A stretch of DNA of 64,000 bases from Viola odorata. Lineage: Eukaryota > Streptophyta > Magnoliopsida > Malpighiales > Violaceae. Shown here one piece after another: positions 30,336-41,119 of the stretch. Both the position numbers and the translations under genes were made by a program. The stretch is from NCBI GenBank assembly GCA_963691705.1, contig OY829541.1, positions 35,538,719 through 35,602,718 of the forward strand, read 5' to 3'. The notes under the pieces are model-generated. The model did not search any database. It had not been told where the DNA came from and saw only the letters and a program-made list of their open reading frames with translations. Positions within the stretch are counted from its first letter, which is position 1. Every line of letters begins with the position of its first letter.

Positions 30336-32520
30336 TTATGAGTCCTTGGCGGTATTCGAGTCATCTGATAGGGGGGATCGCTGCGCGCTACCGCCATCAT
30401 CGTCACCTGTATCCTTTTCCCCTAGAGAAAATGAGCTCCCTTTGTTCCCGTCAATCTTATTCATCACGGCAGAGGTGTAGTCAGCAATCTTAGCCAGATC
30501 AAAGGAACCACCTTCGTAGTAGACTGTAAATTCGAAATTGAAGGCCTCCATGACCTTCTTCTTCTACCACTCCATCCTTAGCGGAACCCTAGCAAGCTCC
30601 TCATCTCGAGCCAGCATTTCTTCATGAAGGAGAAAGTTCTTCTTCTTTTCTGTCGCTAATTCAGCCTCCAAAACCTCAATTTTTGCTTTTCCTTTGGATC
30701 TCTCCCTGCTCAGCTCTTTTTGTGATTTGTCTTGAAGACGCATTAACAACTTCACTTGATCTAACACCCGGTCAAGCTGCACTTTCTGAGCGCACATAGC
30801 ACGAGAAAAATCCCGCAATTGGTTGTCATAAGCCTCGACTGCATAGTCCAGAAAGTGGAAGGCATCTAAAGAATCATTCATAACGCTTGTGTATCGAGAC
30901 CTCTCAGAAAGTTGCTGAAACTTTTCTCTCTCTTGGGAAGAGCTCATCATCTTTCCTATTAAGGGCGACGTTAATTCGTCTCCAAAGAAAGGGTTTGGCA
31001 CCCCTATAGCCCGAAGACCATTGATTCCAAGCCCTGTCAAATCTAGGCGATAGGACGGGATCCTCTTAGGAACTTGAGGAGAGAGATTGACCATCAAGCT
31101 CGGAGAAGAATCTCCAGCACCTACTTCAGAAATAGAAGTAAAAAACAACCGTTAAGGAACCTTGGGAGACAGATCAGGAACCGGACTCGCGTGAGAAGTC
31201 GTTATTATCACATCTGGAATACAGAAGGAAATTGGAGAATCAGGGGCATTAGCTGGCGGGGTAGAATCTGCCACTAATGGAATTTCAGTAGCGGTAGGAA
31301 GAACGACAACTGGCGCTTCGGCAACTTTCACCGTTTGAGAAGTACTCGTCATAGTAGAAACGTTAGGCATCACGGTAGGTACTACACCAACATTATCAGA
31401 AGAAACCCCGGTAGCCTTCCCATCTATTCTAAGTTTCTTTCGTTGAGATAAGGAAGCATGACGGAAGTCTGCTTCGGTATCCGTATCCTCGCTGTCGGTG
31501 TCAGTTATTCTAGTCATGGGCCAACCTAGATTTATCCCTCCGCGCTGAACCGGTAGCCACTTCTCAAGAAAATGAGAGAGGATCGAGCAAAGATGCCACG
31601 CCCTCCCCCTGCGGCTGTCTTAGTTCTTCCCCTCTTTGGTGGAGTACTTCGATGGCTGAAGCCCCCGGAAGGGGGAGAGGCTGGTAGCGTTTGGAGTGGC
31701 ACCACGTTCAAGGGAGCGTTAGCCCCTCCGGACGACTGGCCATCAGCATCTCCTGTCGAGGAAACATGTTGGAGAATTAAATAAGTCAAGGAGAAAATGC
31801 AAAGAAAGACAAACTCACCCATAACGCACTCGGCTAGGAGCCTGTACAAAGCGAATTCCTGGATACGATAAGGCGTATCTATATCTAGCAAGGCGTTAGC
31901 CTGATCTAACTCGGTTCTGGATAACACCACTGGGTTTACCCAGACGGCACCGATAAGTTCTCGATTAAAGCCTAGGCGCTATAAACGGGAAGGTAGCTCA
32001 AGAATGAAGAAACTGCTCGTCCAGTCAGCCACAGCCTCCTCAAAGCCACGAAACCTCTGCCAGAACGACTGCATGAACGCGTCATTCCACCTCGGGGTGA
32101 TATCGATTAAACAATTGCGACAGTTCATGCTAAAGAATTTGCGAATTAAATTGACAGACGGAGTAAAAATACGCTTCATCTCGCAAGCGCGAAGAAAGGC
32201 ATAAATCCCACACCAAGAAGAAGGGGTTATCTGGGCAGGATTGAGGTTATGCTCGCGCAACAGTTTTCCTAGTGAAGTATGGATTGGGAAACGAAAGCTA
32301 TAAAGTATTATATTTTAAAATAGACCAGTCTATAGTTTCCCCATAATAGATCGTGAAGCCGTATATCACCCTCGGGAACGATAGGGACATATCCAGGGGG
32401 AAAAGTGATACCGTGACTCTCTAATTCAGCCCTCAGAATCATTTCACATGAAAAAATACTGGGTGTTCGTTCGATTTCTGGATCTAAATGTCTCTGAAAA
32501 ACCCCAGTAGCCCTAGGCAT
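30336..32520 (-). pseudogene. Antisense gene X, copy 2 (nearly full length)
   Basis: Starts at ATG 32520 (MPRATGVFQRHLDPEIE). Conserved domain: GNYRLVYFK, frameshift near 32300, then PSSWCGIYAFLRACEMKRIF, DITPRWNDAFMQ. A 66-nt intron has donor GTGAGTTTGT at 31818 and acceptor GACAG at 31753, the same length and place as in the nested copy. The second exon has a Gly/Pro-rich part (VVPLQTLPASPPSGG), then MTRITDTDSEDTDTE, a Ser/Pro-rich segment, a coiled coil (QKELSRERSKGKAKIEVLEA) and an acidic tail. Frame breaks near 31530, 31150 and 30560 inactivate it. Regulated presumably from upstream of 32520; the TATA seen in the nested copy is not preserved here. Confidence 0.75.
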
Positions 32521-33016
32521 ATGCATAATAAACCAACGAACAGAAAATCTGAAAAGATGAAGTGGAGTACCTTGAAAGGAAAGATTCACAGGTGAGCCGG
32601 CGGAAGACGACGGACGAGCAAGAAGTTCTTCGAAAAAGCAGAAAGAAGAGAAGAGAGAAAATTTGAAACGAGGGCAAAAAGAGCAAGAAAGAGAAAATGG
32701 TCCCTTCTTAAAGGACTAACTGCCACCACATTAACTGAACTACCAGTCATACAAGGATGCGTGTAAAAGAAAGTTGGCCACATGGAATCCTATTAAAGAA
32801 GGATTTAAAATCAAGCAGTTACTCGGGACGGTTAATTTTGACCAAGTCAAAACAATCGCAGAATGGTTACTTCGGACTGGCTAACGCGTTTGCGTTAACC
32901 ATCAGCAAGGCCAAAGAGCTAACGAGAGAACACAGTAACAAAAGAAAGAAAACAGAGAACATTATTTTATTCGTCAAAGGCCATACGACATCTACAAAGA
33001 AACATAACGCGCGAAC
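32521..33016. other. Spacer between genes X and b, copy 2
   Basis: Homologous to 51790-52218 of the third copy in reverse orientation. It contains AATAAA for gene b (minus, 32966-32971), about 48 nt after the b stop. No gene. Confidence 0.5.
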
Positions 33017-33440
33017 TCAATCCTCGTCAAGACAGTAAGAAGGCCAGTAGAAGTCATCCTCATCCGAAGACGGCCACTCTTCGTTAACAAAAGGGAAGGG
33101 CTCATCTACCCTCTTTCCTCGAACTAGCCCTGACGAGCTCGACTCTCCCTTAGCGGTAGCAGCCATTTCGTCAGAGCCAACGGTGTTGGCGGAATCTTTC
33201 TCCAAAAAGTGACTAACATGGGGAAACAGTTTATCGCCTTTTCGTACAGGGGGCACATAGAAATCAGAAGACGCGTTAACCATTTTAGAAACCTTCCTCT
33301 TCGACCCTTTACGACCTTTGCGTCGAGGGAGTCATCTCTTCAGACGAGGAGGAGAGGGAGGATCGTCAGAATCTGGAGAAGTTGGAGGAGCTAGTGAAGG
33401 GTCGCGTTCGGCAATCTCCATGGAATACGAGTCGGCCATG
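33017..33440 (-). pseudogene. Antisense gene b, copy 2 (one in-frame stop)
   Basis: Starts at ATG 33440 (MADSYSMEIAERDPS), then the Pro-rich part (APPTSPDSDDPPSPP), one TGA stop at about 33333, a basic patch (RRKGRKGSKRK) and an acidic tail with RVDEPFPFVNEEW and a DEDD/Trp-Tyr end. The order matches the nested and third copies. The function is unknown. TATTTAA lies upstream near 33508-33515. Confidence 0.65.
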
Positions 33441-33968
33441 AGATTATAAGCAATCTGGGCAGAGAAATGAGAAGAAGAAGATGAACAGGAAAAAAAAGGA
33501 AAATCCCATTAAATAGTCGTGGCAAAAGATACTCCGGCCTTTTCGTATGCCCTTTGAAGACAATTAATGCACCTGGAGAAGAATAATCATAATTACAGAA
33601 TCCGATCTGGCATGATCACGCCTGCTAGAAAATTGCGCCAATCAAAGGGCGCCAAAAAACCGCCCAATCACCCATCACTGGGAATACGGTAGAAAGTCAA
33701 GTACGAGAAACGGTTGAGTAAAATATTTATTATCAACTCTCAGAAAATGAGCGCAAGCACCACAACACTATGTCCCGCAAAAGACTCATTTTCGGTTGGG
33801 CTAACAACCGCATCCAACTAGCACGACAAGCCACGCGATATCAAAAGTGGAAGACAGCAAAGGAGAATAACCAAAAGGATATTTTATTTATTTATTTACG
33901 GTATGTACGACCTAAGCGCCTGAGCGCGTACATAGAAAGCATGAAAACAAAGAGGCAGCGACCGACGG
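33441..33968. other. Spacer between genes b and a, copy 2
   Basis: No gene. It contains AATAAA for gene a (minus, 33883-33888), about 80 nt after its stop, and the presumed b promoter. Confidence 0.5.
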
Positions 33969-34352
33969 TCAAGCATGGGGCCCAACGTCATCCTCCCCTG
34001 GCACCACCGGGATCTCCCTCAGGGCATCCGGAATGGAGGTCAGATCAGAGGAGCAGACCCTCATCCCCTTCAAGCAACACCCTAGCAAGTCTTTCCTGTG
34101 CCGCAACATGGTGATCACCACCTCAATGTGAGAGATAGTGGCGGCCAACTTTGTCACGCTCTCTAAGGGGCTGAAGTCCTCTAGGGAAGTTACGAGCTGC
34201 CTGGACAGGAGAGGGGTCGTCATCCCCTGAAGCTCCATGATATCCTCAAAGGTCTTCCTCATCATGGTTTCTAGGAAACCAATATCAGCCTCAGTAAGAT
34301 TCTTCAGAGTGTGCGCCTTGGAGATCAAAAAGTTCCTAGTAAGTTCATCCAT
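33969..34352 (-). CDS. Antisense gene a, copy 2, conserved 127-aa protein
   Basis: MDELTRNFLISKAHTLKN ... DLLGCCLKGMRVCSSDL ... EIPVVPGEDD. Intact from ATG 34352 to the stop, while neighbouring X and b are broken. It aligns along its full length with 27015-27392 and 50428-50811. No known domain. TATA at 34412-34419 (minus, GGCCTATAAATTG), about 60 nt upstream. Confidence 0.75.
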   Translation of the reverse strand: MDELTRNFLISKAHTLKNLTEADIGFLETMMRKTFEDIMELQGMTTPLLSRQLVTSLEDFSPLESVTKLAATISHIEVVITMLRHRKDLLGCCLKGMRVCSSDLTSIPDALREIPVVPGEDDVGPHA

Positions 34353-34411
34353 GGTGAAAGTGTCAAGAAAAATGCAAGAAAATTACAAAAAAATCAGCAC
34401 GGTAAAAGGAC

Positions 34412-34419
34412 AATTTATA
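34412..34419 (-). promoter_or_regulatory. TATA box, antisense gene a, copy 2
   Basis: Minus strand CTATAAATT, with about the same spacing to the gene a ATG as in the two other copies. Confidence 0.6.
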
Positions 34420-34519
34420 GGCCTAAAGGAATGATGGTTAAAAGGGCCTACCTCTTGGCAAGTGAACCATCCTGTCACCTTAAAAACTGTTAGGCAAACA
34501 AGGTCAAAAATGAAGCGGT

Positions 34520-34974
34520 AGCCCTTGGTAAACACTCGGGTTCGCACGATTATCTAGCCATGCGTACGGCGTTATCCCATCCCAGGCAAGGCATGACGTC
34601 TCTTGAGGAACGTGGGCGTTATCTCGCCTAGATAATGCCACCCCCCAGGTATAACGCAACGATAACATACTTCACTAACGGGGAATTCCAGCCACTTGTC
34701 AAACCCGTTATCACTCCTGAATAACGTGATTCTCCTAGAAAATACTCAATATTCCGCCTATAAATACTCCCATGATCAAGGAAGAAGGTAAGCCTAAGAT
34801 CGCTGGCCAAAGCTCTGCCATTTTCACTACCCTTACTGACTTAAACATCGGAGTGTTCACGCCGGAGACCCCCCCCCCCCCTCGGCGCTTTGCAGGTGCA
34901 TCGGACGATAGTGGACAGCGAACCCAGGAAGTCATCTTCCCCATCTGCCCTTCAGCAGAAACCCGAATCTTATC
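34520..34974 (+). repeat. 5'-truncated Tat LTR of copy 2
   Basis: The pre-LTR box begins at 34520 but breaks off after about 24 bp into LTR sequence at about 34545, so the LTR 5' end (about 180 bp) is missing. It keeps a TATA box (34759-34766) and an altered GC hairpin near 34860, and ends CGAATCTTATCA at 34974. Confidence 0.78.
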
Positions 34975-35035
34975 AAGGCCGAAAATGGAGCGATAGCCCT
35001 TGGTAAACACTCGGGCTCATTTTCGGTTGGGCTTA
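34975..35035 (+). other. 61-bp internal remnant with complete pre-LTR box
   Basis: Short piece between two LTRs. It ends with the complete 41-bp box (34995-35035). Confidence 0.65.
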
Positions 35036-35542
35036 TGATAACTATAGACGTAACTTCAGGGGTATTTTCGTCCTTATACCACGCGTTAAGGCCGGAACAC
35101 TATAGCTCCCATTAGGCGTTCACCTCCATGGCTACCGCCTCTTACCCCACATAACGATGAACTCTGGGATGGTCGACATTAGCGCGGGAGGGGGGAGGGG
35201 TTGTCTCACATGTTATCCAGCCACACGCACGACGTTATTCCATCCCAGGCAAGACACCACATTACTTGAGGTGTCTGGGCGTTATCTTCCCTAGATAACG
35301 CCCACCCCCTAGGAATAACGCCCATATTTTGACTATAAATACCCTGCCATTTAAGATAAAAGGTAAGCCTATGATCGCTAGTCGAACCCCTGCCATTTGT
35401 AACAGCCATACTGACTTAAGCATCAGAGTGTTTACGCCGGAGACCCCCTCCGGCGCTTTGCAGGTACACCGGACGGCGAGCATAGAGATCCCAAATGGCC
35501 ATTTTCCTCACCTACCCCTCTCTAGAACCCCGAATATTATCA
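35036..35542 (+). repeat. Tat LTR, 507 bp, complete
   Basis: TGATAACTATAGACG ... ATATTATCA. TATA box at 35334-35341, GC hairpin at 35435-35455 with loop ACCCC. It stands right after another LTR plus the 61-bp remnant, in tandem. Confidence 0.85.
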
Positions 35543-36593
35543 TAATTCTACTACTTTTAGGATTTCCTTTTTAGTATTTTTCCTATTTAAACTGTAGTGA
35601 TTATGGTTTTAAGGGGACCTTACCACCTCTTCTTCCTCTCCTCATCCTAGAGGCGGTGGCTCAGACATTTTCTAGCTTTGTAATAATTCCATAGCCTTAG
35701 CTCCGGCCGGTATTAAGCTGCACTTTTGCAGCGTTTCTTCTTCCTCTTTTTATGCAATCTATCTTTTATTATTTTGTTCATTTAATTTCTAATATGAGTG
35801 GCTAAATTCTCCCTTCTTAGCAAAGGTTAGTTGAAGGTTTCTTAGGTCAGCTGTGAGGTCAAAAATGTACTTAATAAGCTCCGTAGTTGTATTCGCTTGT
35901 TTGTCATTTTCTTGTCAATTTACCTAGGAATGATTAGAAGCTTGATCAACTCTTAATTAATCCTAGGTGATTATAGTCATCCTTGTTGTAATAACTAACG
36001 TGAGGCTGTAGGGTAAAGTAGACAACTAGGTCGGAGTCATCGGGTCAGCCGGTCCAACCTAACTAGGGAAAGCAACTGATTAGGGTAGTGCCTCGAGCGT
36101 ACTGAGTGTCTCACCATAGGTGTGTCTTTTCTCTTCTTAATGGGCATCTGAATATTTTCTCCATAAGTGTACCTTACAGGATGGCGGGCCGTCAAGGTTA
36201 CCTCATAAGCGTACCATGAGGGAACTTCTCTAACGAAGGAAAGTAGGGGACCTAAGCGTACCTGGTCCCTATAGCACACCTATGACCTAGGAGTAGAACA
36301 TCATTGCACCAATAACCGACTGACCGAGATGCAATCGGAGACAGACCTTTGGTAGGATCTTTCTTTACTGATTTCACACTCTTACATTCTGTTTTAGTTT
36401 ATTTAATTTATAGATTAATCAAACAACTCTTTCAAAAAAAAACCCTTTGGTTACTTATTCGATTAGGTGTTCCTAGTCATACTCTGAAGTGAGCGTCTAC
36501 CCTTAGTCCCTGTATTCGACCCTGTTACCACTATACACTAAGGAAATAGGTTTATTATTTTTGACCGCTTCGACACGCGTGTTAGCAGCTGTC
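35543..36593 (+). mobile_element. Athila-like LTR fragment
   Basis: No gene. Phrases such as gagtggctaaattctcccttcttagcaaagg recur in related form at 49105 and 38630, and the end (tttttgaccgcttcgacacg) resembles the LTR end before the primer site at 39470. I take it as an LTR fragment of an Athila-type element. Confidence 0.5.
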
Positions 36594-37516
36594 TCAACTT
36601 TTCAAGTTCTTCTGAGTTATGTCCTTCAGTACATCTTACAAACTCTTCCTCTGCTAATCTCTCTTGTGGTTTTTGTTGCTAGCTCCCACGATTTTTTTTG
36701 CCCTGCAATTTCCAGCACTCCTCTTTGGTGTGCCTAGGCTTCTTGCAGTAGGTACACCAGAGGTTCTCTATTCTTTCTCCATTGTCCTTCCTTCACAAGT
36801 GACCTAGGATTGCCACTTTTTTCTCTTTCTTGATACGCTGTTGGTTTAGTGACCAAATTTGATTCTAGTTTTGGTTTAGTTGCTAGGGCTGATTCCAATA
36901 TAGTTGTTGAGTCTAACATCACCACTCTTCTACTCTTCTCAACTCTAATCAGGGATATTATCTCTTCTAGTGAGGGCATCTCTTCCTTAGCTAGGATCTG
37001 GATTCTAACTTCATTATACTTAGGGTTCACACTAGCCATAAAGTGATAAATTCGATCTTTCTCTATGAACTTTTTTAGGATCTCAACATCCTCAGGGCAC
37101 TTTATTTGGAATATCCTATAATGATCCAGCTCCTGTCATAAATTCTAGAGCTGATTGGAGTATTCAGTGATTATCCTGTCCCCTTGTTTGATGTTGGCTG
37201 TCTTGGTCTTGATCTTGATCTCATATACTTGAGCAGTATCTTTAGCTGGGTATGTCCTTTGAATGAAGTCCCATACCTCCTTGGAAGTCTTGAAGAACAT
37301 CCAGGGGTCACTGATCATTGGCTCCACGGAGTCCCAAAGCCAAGACATAATTATAGAATCTTTTTTATCCCATGTTATGAAGGCTGGATCAGTTTCTTGT
37401 GGTCCAGTACTGAGAAGATGGTTGAATCTTCCTTTCCCTTTGAGATATGTACGGATCACTTGAGACCATTGAAGGCTGGAACCAGTGTTGTCTAGATTGG
37501 TGTCAACAGTTGACAT
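36594..37516 (-). pseudogene. Ty1/Copia gag fragment with zinc knuckle
   Basis: From ATG 37516: SSLQWSQVIRTYLKGKGRFNHL ... WLWDSVEPMISDPWMFFKTSKEVWDFIQRTY, the capsid part of plant Copia gag. A stop/frame break lies at 37040-37145, then ILAKEEMPSLEEIISLIRVE and a knuckle CTYCKKPRHTKEEC near 36740 in another frame. Gag packages element RNA. No pol is attached, so this is a fragment. Confidence 0.85.
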
Positions 37517-37554
37517 AGTTGTAGTAAGAATGGATGTTTAGCTAGATCTTGTCA

Positions 37555-38046
37555 TGAAGAAAGATGATTTTATTATTTGCATAAAAGAGAATAAATATGT
37601 AAATTCTAGAACTGGAATTTACAGAGCAGAAACATTTACAGTAGGCTGGAAAAGACAAAAGAGAGTCCCATTCTTAAAGGGTTTCTAGCATCTTATAAGC
37701 TTCATTGCTTCCTAGTCCTACTCTATCTCTATCTCCTTCAAAATAAAAAGATAAGAATAAAAGATAAAGATAATTGTTTGAGAAAGATCAAATATTGTTG
37801 AAGAGGGAGTCTTCTAGTCGTGATCGCAAATCCCTCAAATTTCGCAGCCACTGCAACTGCCATATTGTGTCCTCAAGTCTCACACTGCAGTCTATCTCTG
37901 TCGATACTTTTGGCCAAGCCCGTGGCCAAGGCAGATTCGAATGCCAATTTTTGTGCTCCGCATGTGATGTTCTACTTTTTATCAGCCTCCAAGTAATTTC
38001 TGCAAAAGTAGGGAGAATTCATAGAAATCAATAGCTTTACTGCCTA
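37555..38046 (-). mobile_element. Athila-type LTR fragment, inverted
   Basis: Reverse complement of about 38083-38600, with many substitutions. It shares the passage around gaggctgataaaaagtagaac and the aattccag...gcagaaa region. It forms an inverted pair with the next LTR. Confidence 0.8.
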
Positions 38047-38082
38047 ATTTACAAGTAATTAGACAGTATAAATTAGGCAATA

Positions 38083-39496
38083 AAGTTATTGATTTCTATG
38101 GATTCTCTTTAATTCTGCAGAAATTACTTGGAGGCTGATAAAAAGGAGAACATCACCTGCGGAGCACAAAATCAAACATCCAAAACTGTCTTGGTCGTAG
38201 GCTTAGCCAAGACAGCCGCGATAGAGACAGACTATAGCGGGAGACTTTAAGCAAAGCGCAAGGATGTGAGGTGGCGGTTGCAACAGAAAATGGGATTTGA
38301 GGGATCTGCTGCATTGAAGATTATCAGCAAGAATCCTTAACTAGATCTTCCTCTCAGAACAATATTTAAAAATTTCCAACAAATAATTTTTGGATTTGTA
38401 TTTTTATCTTCCTTTATCCTTATCTTTTATTTTTGAAAGAGATAGAGTAGGACTAGGAAACATTGAAGCTTATAAGCTGCTAGAAATCCTTTGAGAAGGT
38501 GACTCTTTTTTCTCTTTTTCCAGACCCCGACTGTAAACTCTTCTGCTCTGTAAATTCCAATTCTAAAATTTACGGATTTAATTCCTTTCCTGCAAATAAA
38601 AAAATTATTTTCCTCTATAAATATGTCCGGCTAAATACTCATTCTTAGTAAGGGCTATTGAGCCAAGTTTCTTATGCTTCGTGAGATCTAAGTATTCTTA
38701 ATAATATTTATCTCTGTAATTATTTATTTTTAGGTTTAACAAATTGCTTTCTTGTTAAAGTTTCGAATTGATCACTCTTAGATTTTAGCTGGGAAGTTGC
38801 AGTCAACCTAGAAGGGGACGAGCGAAATCGGGTAGGCCAAGTGGACAACTGTACCTCGAGATAGGCTAGAAAAAATGAATAATATAACTCAGACCCGATT
38901 GACAACCGAGGGCCTTAAGTATGAGGTAAACTTGAGTAAGGCGTTGTCTTCCCCTACGCCATTGATGACGATTATGCTACCTTTCAATCTAATTAAGTCA
39001 TCAACCAAGGTAGTAAACCCTTTAACCAGCAAGGTGCTATTGGGTTAAGATTATCTAGTAGGGAGAACCCACTAAGGAATTTGATAATGGAGAGAAGTAG
39101 GAGTGTACAGGAGTCCTTGTATTCCATAGCAACGTTATTGAGATGAAGATGAACATTATTGAATCAGGGATTGAAGCATAAGAAATATAGCTTTCAAAAC
39201 GCCCTTACTAGGAATTTCCATCCTCTGAATTTCCAACCCAACTATTTTGTCCTAGCCAAGCCCCTGAATAAGCCCATTTTATTGTTTAAATTGTTGTTCT
39301 TTTATTTTTAGTTTCAGAATCAAACGAACCAGCTCAGTGACGAGGAAGTCAACCTAAAAACTACACACTCGAGGAGTCTCTATGGACGATCCTCTTACCA
39401 CTAGATGCAAGCCATTTGTGGGTCGTGATAAGTTGTAACTCATTCTCATTTCATACTCATTTTATAACTATTTTTGACGCTCTCGATAGGCGATCA
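38083..39496 (+). repeat. Athila-type 5' LTR
   Basis: About 1.4 kb. The right end (GCGATCA at 39496) is set by the primer site. The left end is uncertain because homology to the other copies runs a little past 38090. It contains the taaccagcaaggtgct passage shared with 49455 and (inverted) 44500. Confidence 0.75.
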
Positions 39497-39501
39497 AATT
39501 T

Positions 39502-39519
39502 TAGCACCGTTGCCGGGGA
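39502..39519 (+). other. Primer-binding site, tRNA-Asp type
   Basis: TAGCACCGTTGCCGGGGA starts six bases after the LTR. It is two changes away from the usual Athila site complementary to the 3' end of plant tRNA-Asp. Confidence 0.8.
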
Positions 39520-39589
39520 CTTCTTACGGTGTTTTGTAGTTTTTGTTTTTATTTTTGCAGTTGATAACCAGGTCCTCCAGTGCAGAATT

Positions 39590-41100
39590 ACTCATTTATA
39601 ATCCTGAACTCATAAGGATTGAGACTCAACTTAGGAAGAAAGCCAAAAGAAAAGCGAGCAAATCAGGAGTGTCTGGTTCATAGGCAAATCCTAACTCTGA
39701 TAACGAGCTTGGCGAAGTCGTAGGCCAAGAAGAACCACAGGTTCTAAACATGGCAGAAAATCAACAAGAGTGGGCTATGAGGGAACTCAATAGAGGCGTT
39801 GAACAAGAGACCTATTCATCTATTCAGCTTGCCCCTATACAAAATGATTGGTCCATAAAAACCAATATAATAGTCAGCCTCACAAAGTTCCATGGACATC
39901 TAATGAAAACCCATACACCCACCTAAGAAACCTACATCTCTAATGTGACACCTTGAAGCCAGCCAACATTTCCATCGAAAGAGCCAAGCTAAAGGTGTTT
40001 CCATGGTCTCTTGAGGATCCAGCCAAAAAACGTATTCTACAGTTTACCCCACAACACGATCACAACTTGGGTCGAGATGTCCTCAGTTTTTCTTAATAAA
40101 TACTACTACCTCCGGTTCCAAACAAACATCGTTTTAGGATTTGCTTTTACTGTAGCTTTTACTTGTATTTTTAGTGTTAAACCTACTGAATATTGGGATG
40201 CGAGGAAGTCATGTGTTTGGAACCAGAGGGAGTAGAATACAACCAAAGTAGGGGCGGCTAGGAAGAACTTAGTTTCTGTCCAGCAATGAGGTAATGAGAG
40301 CCTCGTGAGTATCACCAACATTTTAGGGATTTGCAAGATATTTGCCCTACACATGGAGTGACGGATTAAGCCTTGGTCCAGTGTTTTTATGATGGAATGT
40401 GTCAAAAGGATAAAGAGCAATTGGATGTCGCAGTTGGAGGAGCCCTACAGGATCTCTCTCCCTCCTGGGCCAAGCTACTACTCCAAACAATGGTAGAAAA
40501 TTTCTAGAATAATGCATCTGTAGAAAGAAATTTTATTCCCTCTAATTTAAATGCAATTAATGTTGAACAGAAATTATCTGAAATATATAACATGCTTTAT
40601 AATCTTTCTGCAGATACATCAATGACAGCACGAGGTCCTGAACAGGTAGCCCTAGTATGTGGAATGTGACAGCAACAAGATCACCCAACTCACAATTGCT
40701 ATGTGGTGCAACATCCTAGAGATCCATCCCAAGTCAATGCAGCATACAGATACAATCAGGGGCAGAAATTTCCCCACGATAGCAACCAGTGCTTTTGGAG
40801 TAGCCACCCAAATCTAAGATGGCGGCAGGATCCACCACAACAGAATCAGGGTGCACCTCAGCAATTTTAGTAACCACAGCAGCCTTAACAATCTCCAATT
40901 AACTTCCAACACTTTGTGCTTCTACCCCCACAAAATCAAGTCCCTGTGCCACAGCTGCCACCTACACGTCAACCTTTGAAGCTTACTGGTGTGCCGATAG
41001 AGAAAAATCTCCAAACATTCATGCAGGCAACACAATCCAGCCTAACATAAATGCAGAAACAAATCACCCAGTTGACAGAGAAGCAACCGGAGAACTAGGG
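39590..41100 (+). pseudogene. Athila gag, degraded
   Basis: Readable patches in changing frames: IYNPELIRIETQLRKKAKRK, NVFYSLPHNTITTWVEMSSVFLNKYY (the capsid SLPPGSITTW region), and DVAVGGALQDLSPSWAKLL. A 127-bp MITE interrupts it at 40106. Many stops. It would form the particle if intact. Confidence 0.75.
40106..40232 (+). mobile_element. Stowaway-like MITE
   Basis: 127 bp with terminal inverted repeats CTACCTCCGGTTCCAAACA and TGTTTGGAACCAGAGGGAG (17 of 19 pair), flanked by TA on both sides (40104-40105 and 40233-40234). The ends match the CTCCCTCCGT type of plant Stowaway (Tc1/mariner) MITEs. It sits in Athila gag. Confidence 0.85.
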
Positions 41101-41119
41101 CAGACTACCTTCAACCATA

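Noticed and set aside
40011..40420. Short frames across 40011-40420 on both strands
   Set aside because: They span the MITE and degraded gag; no family features.
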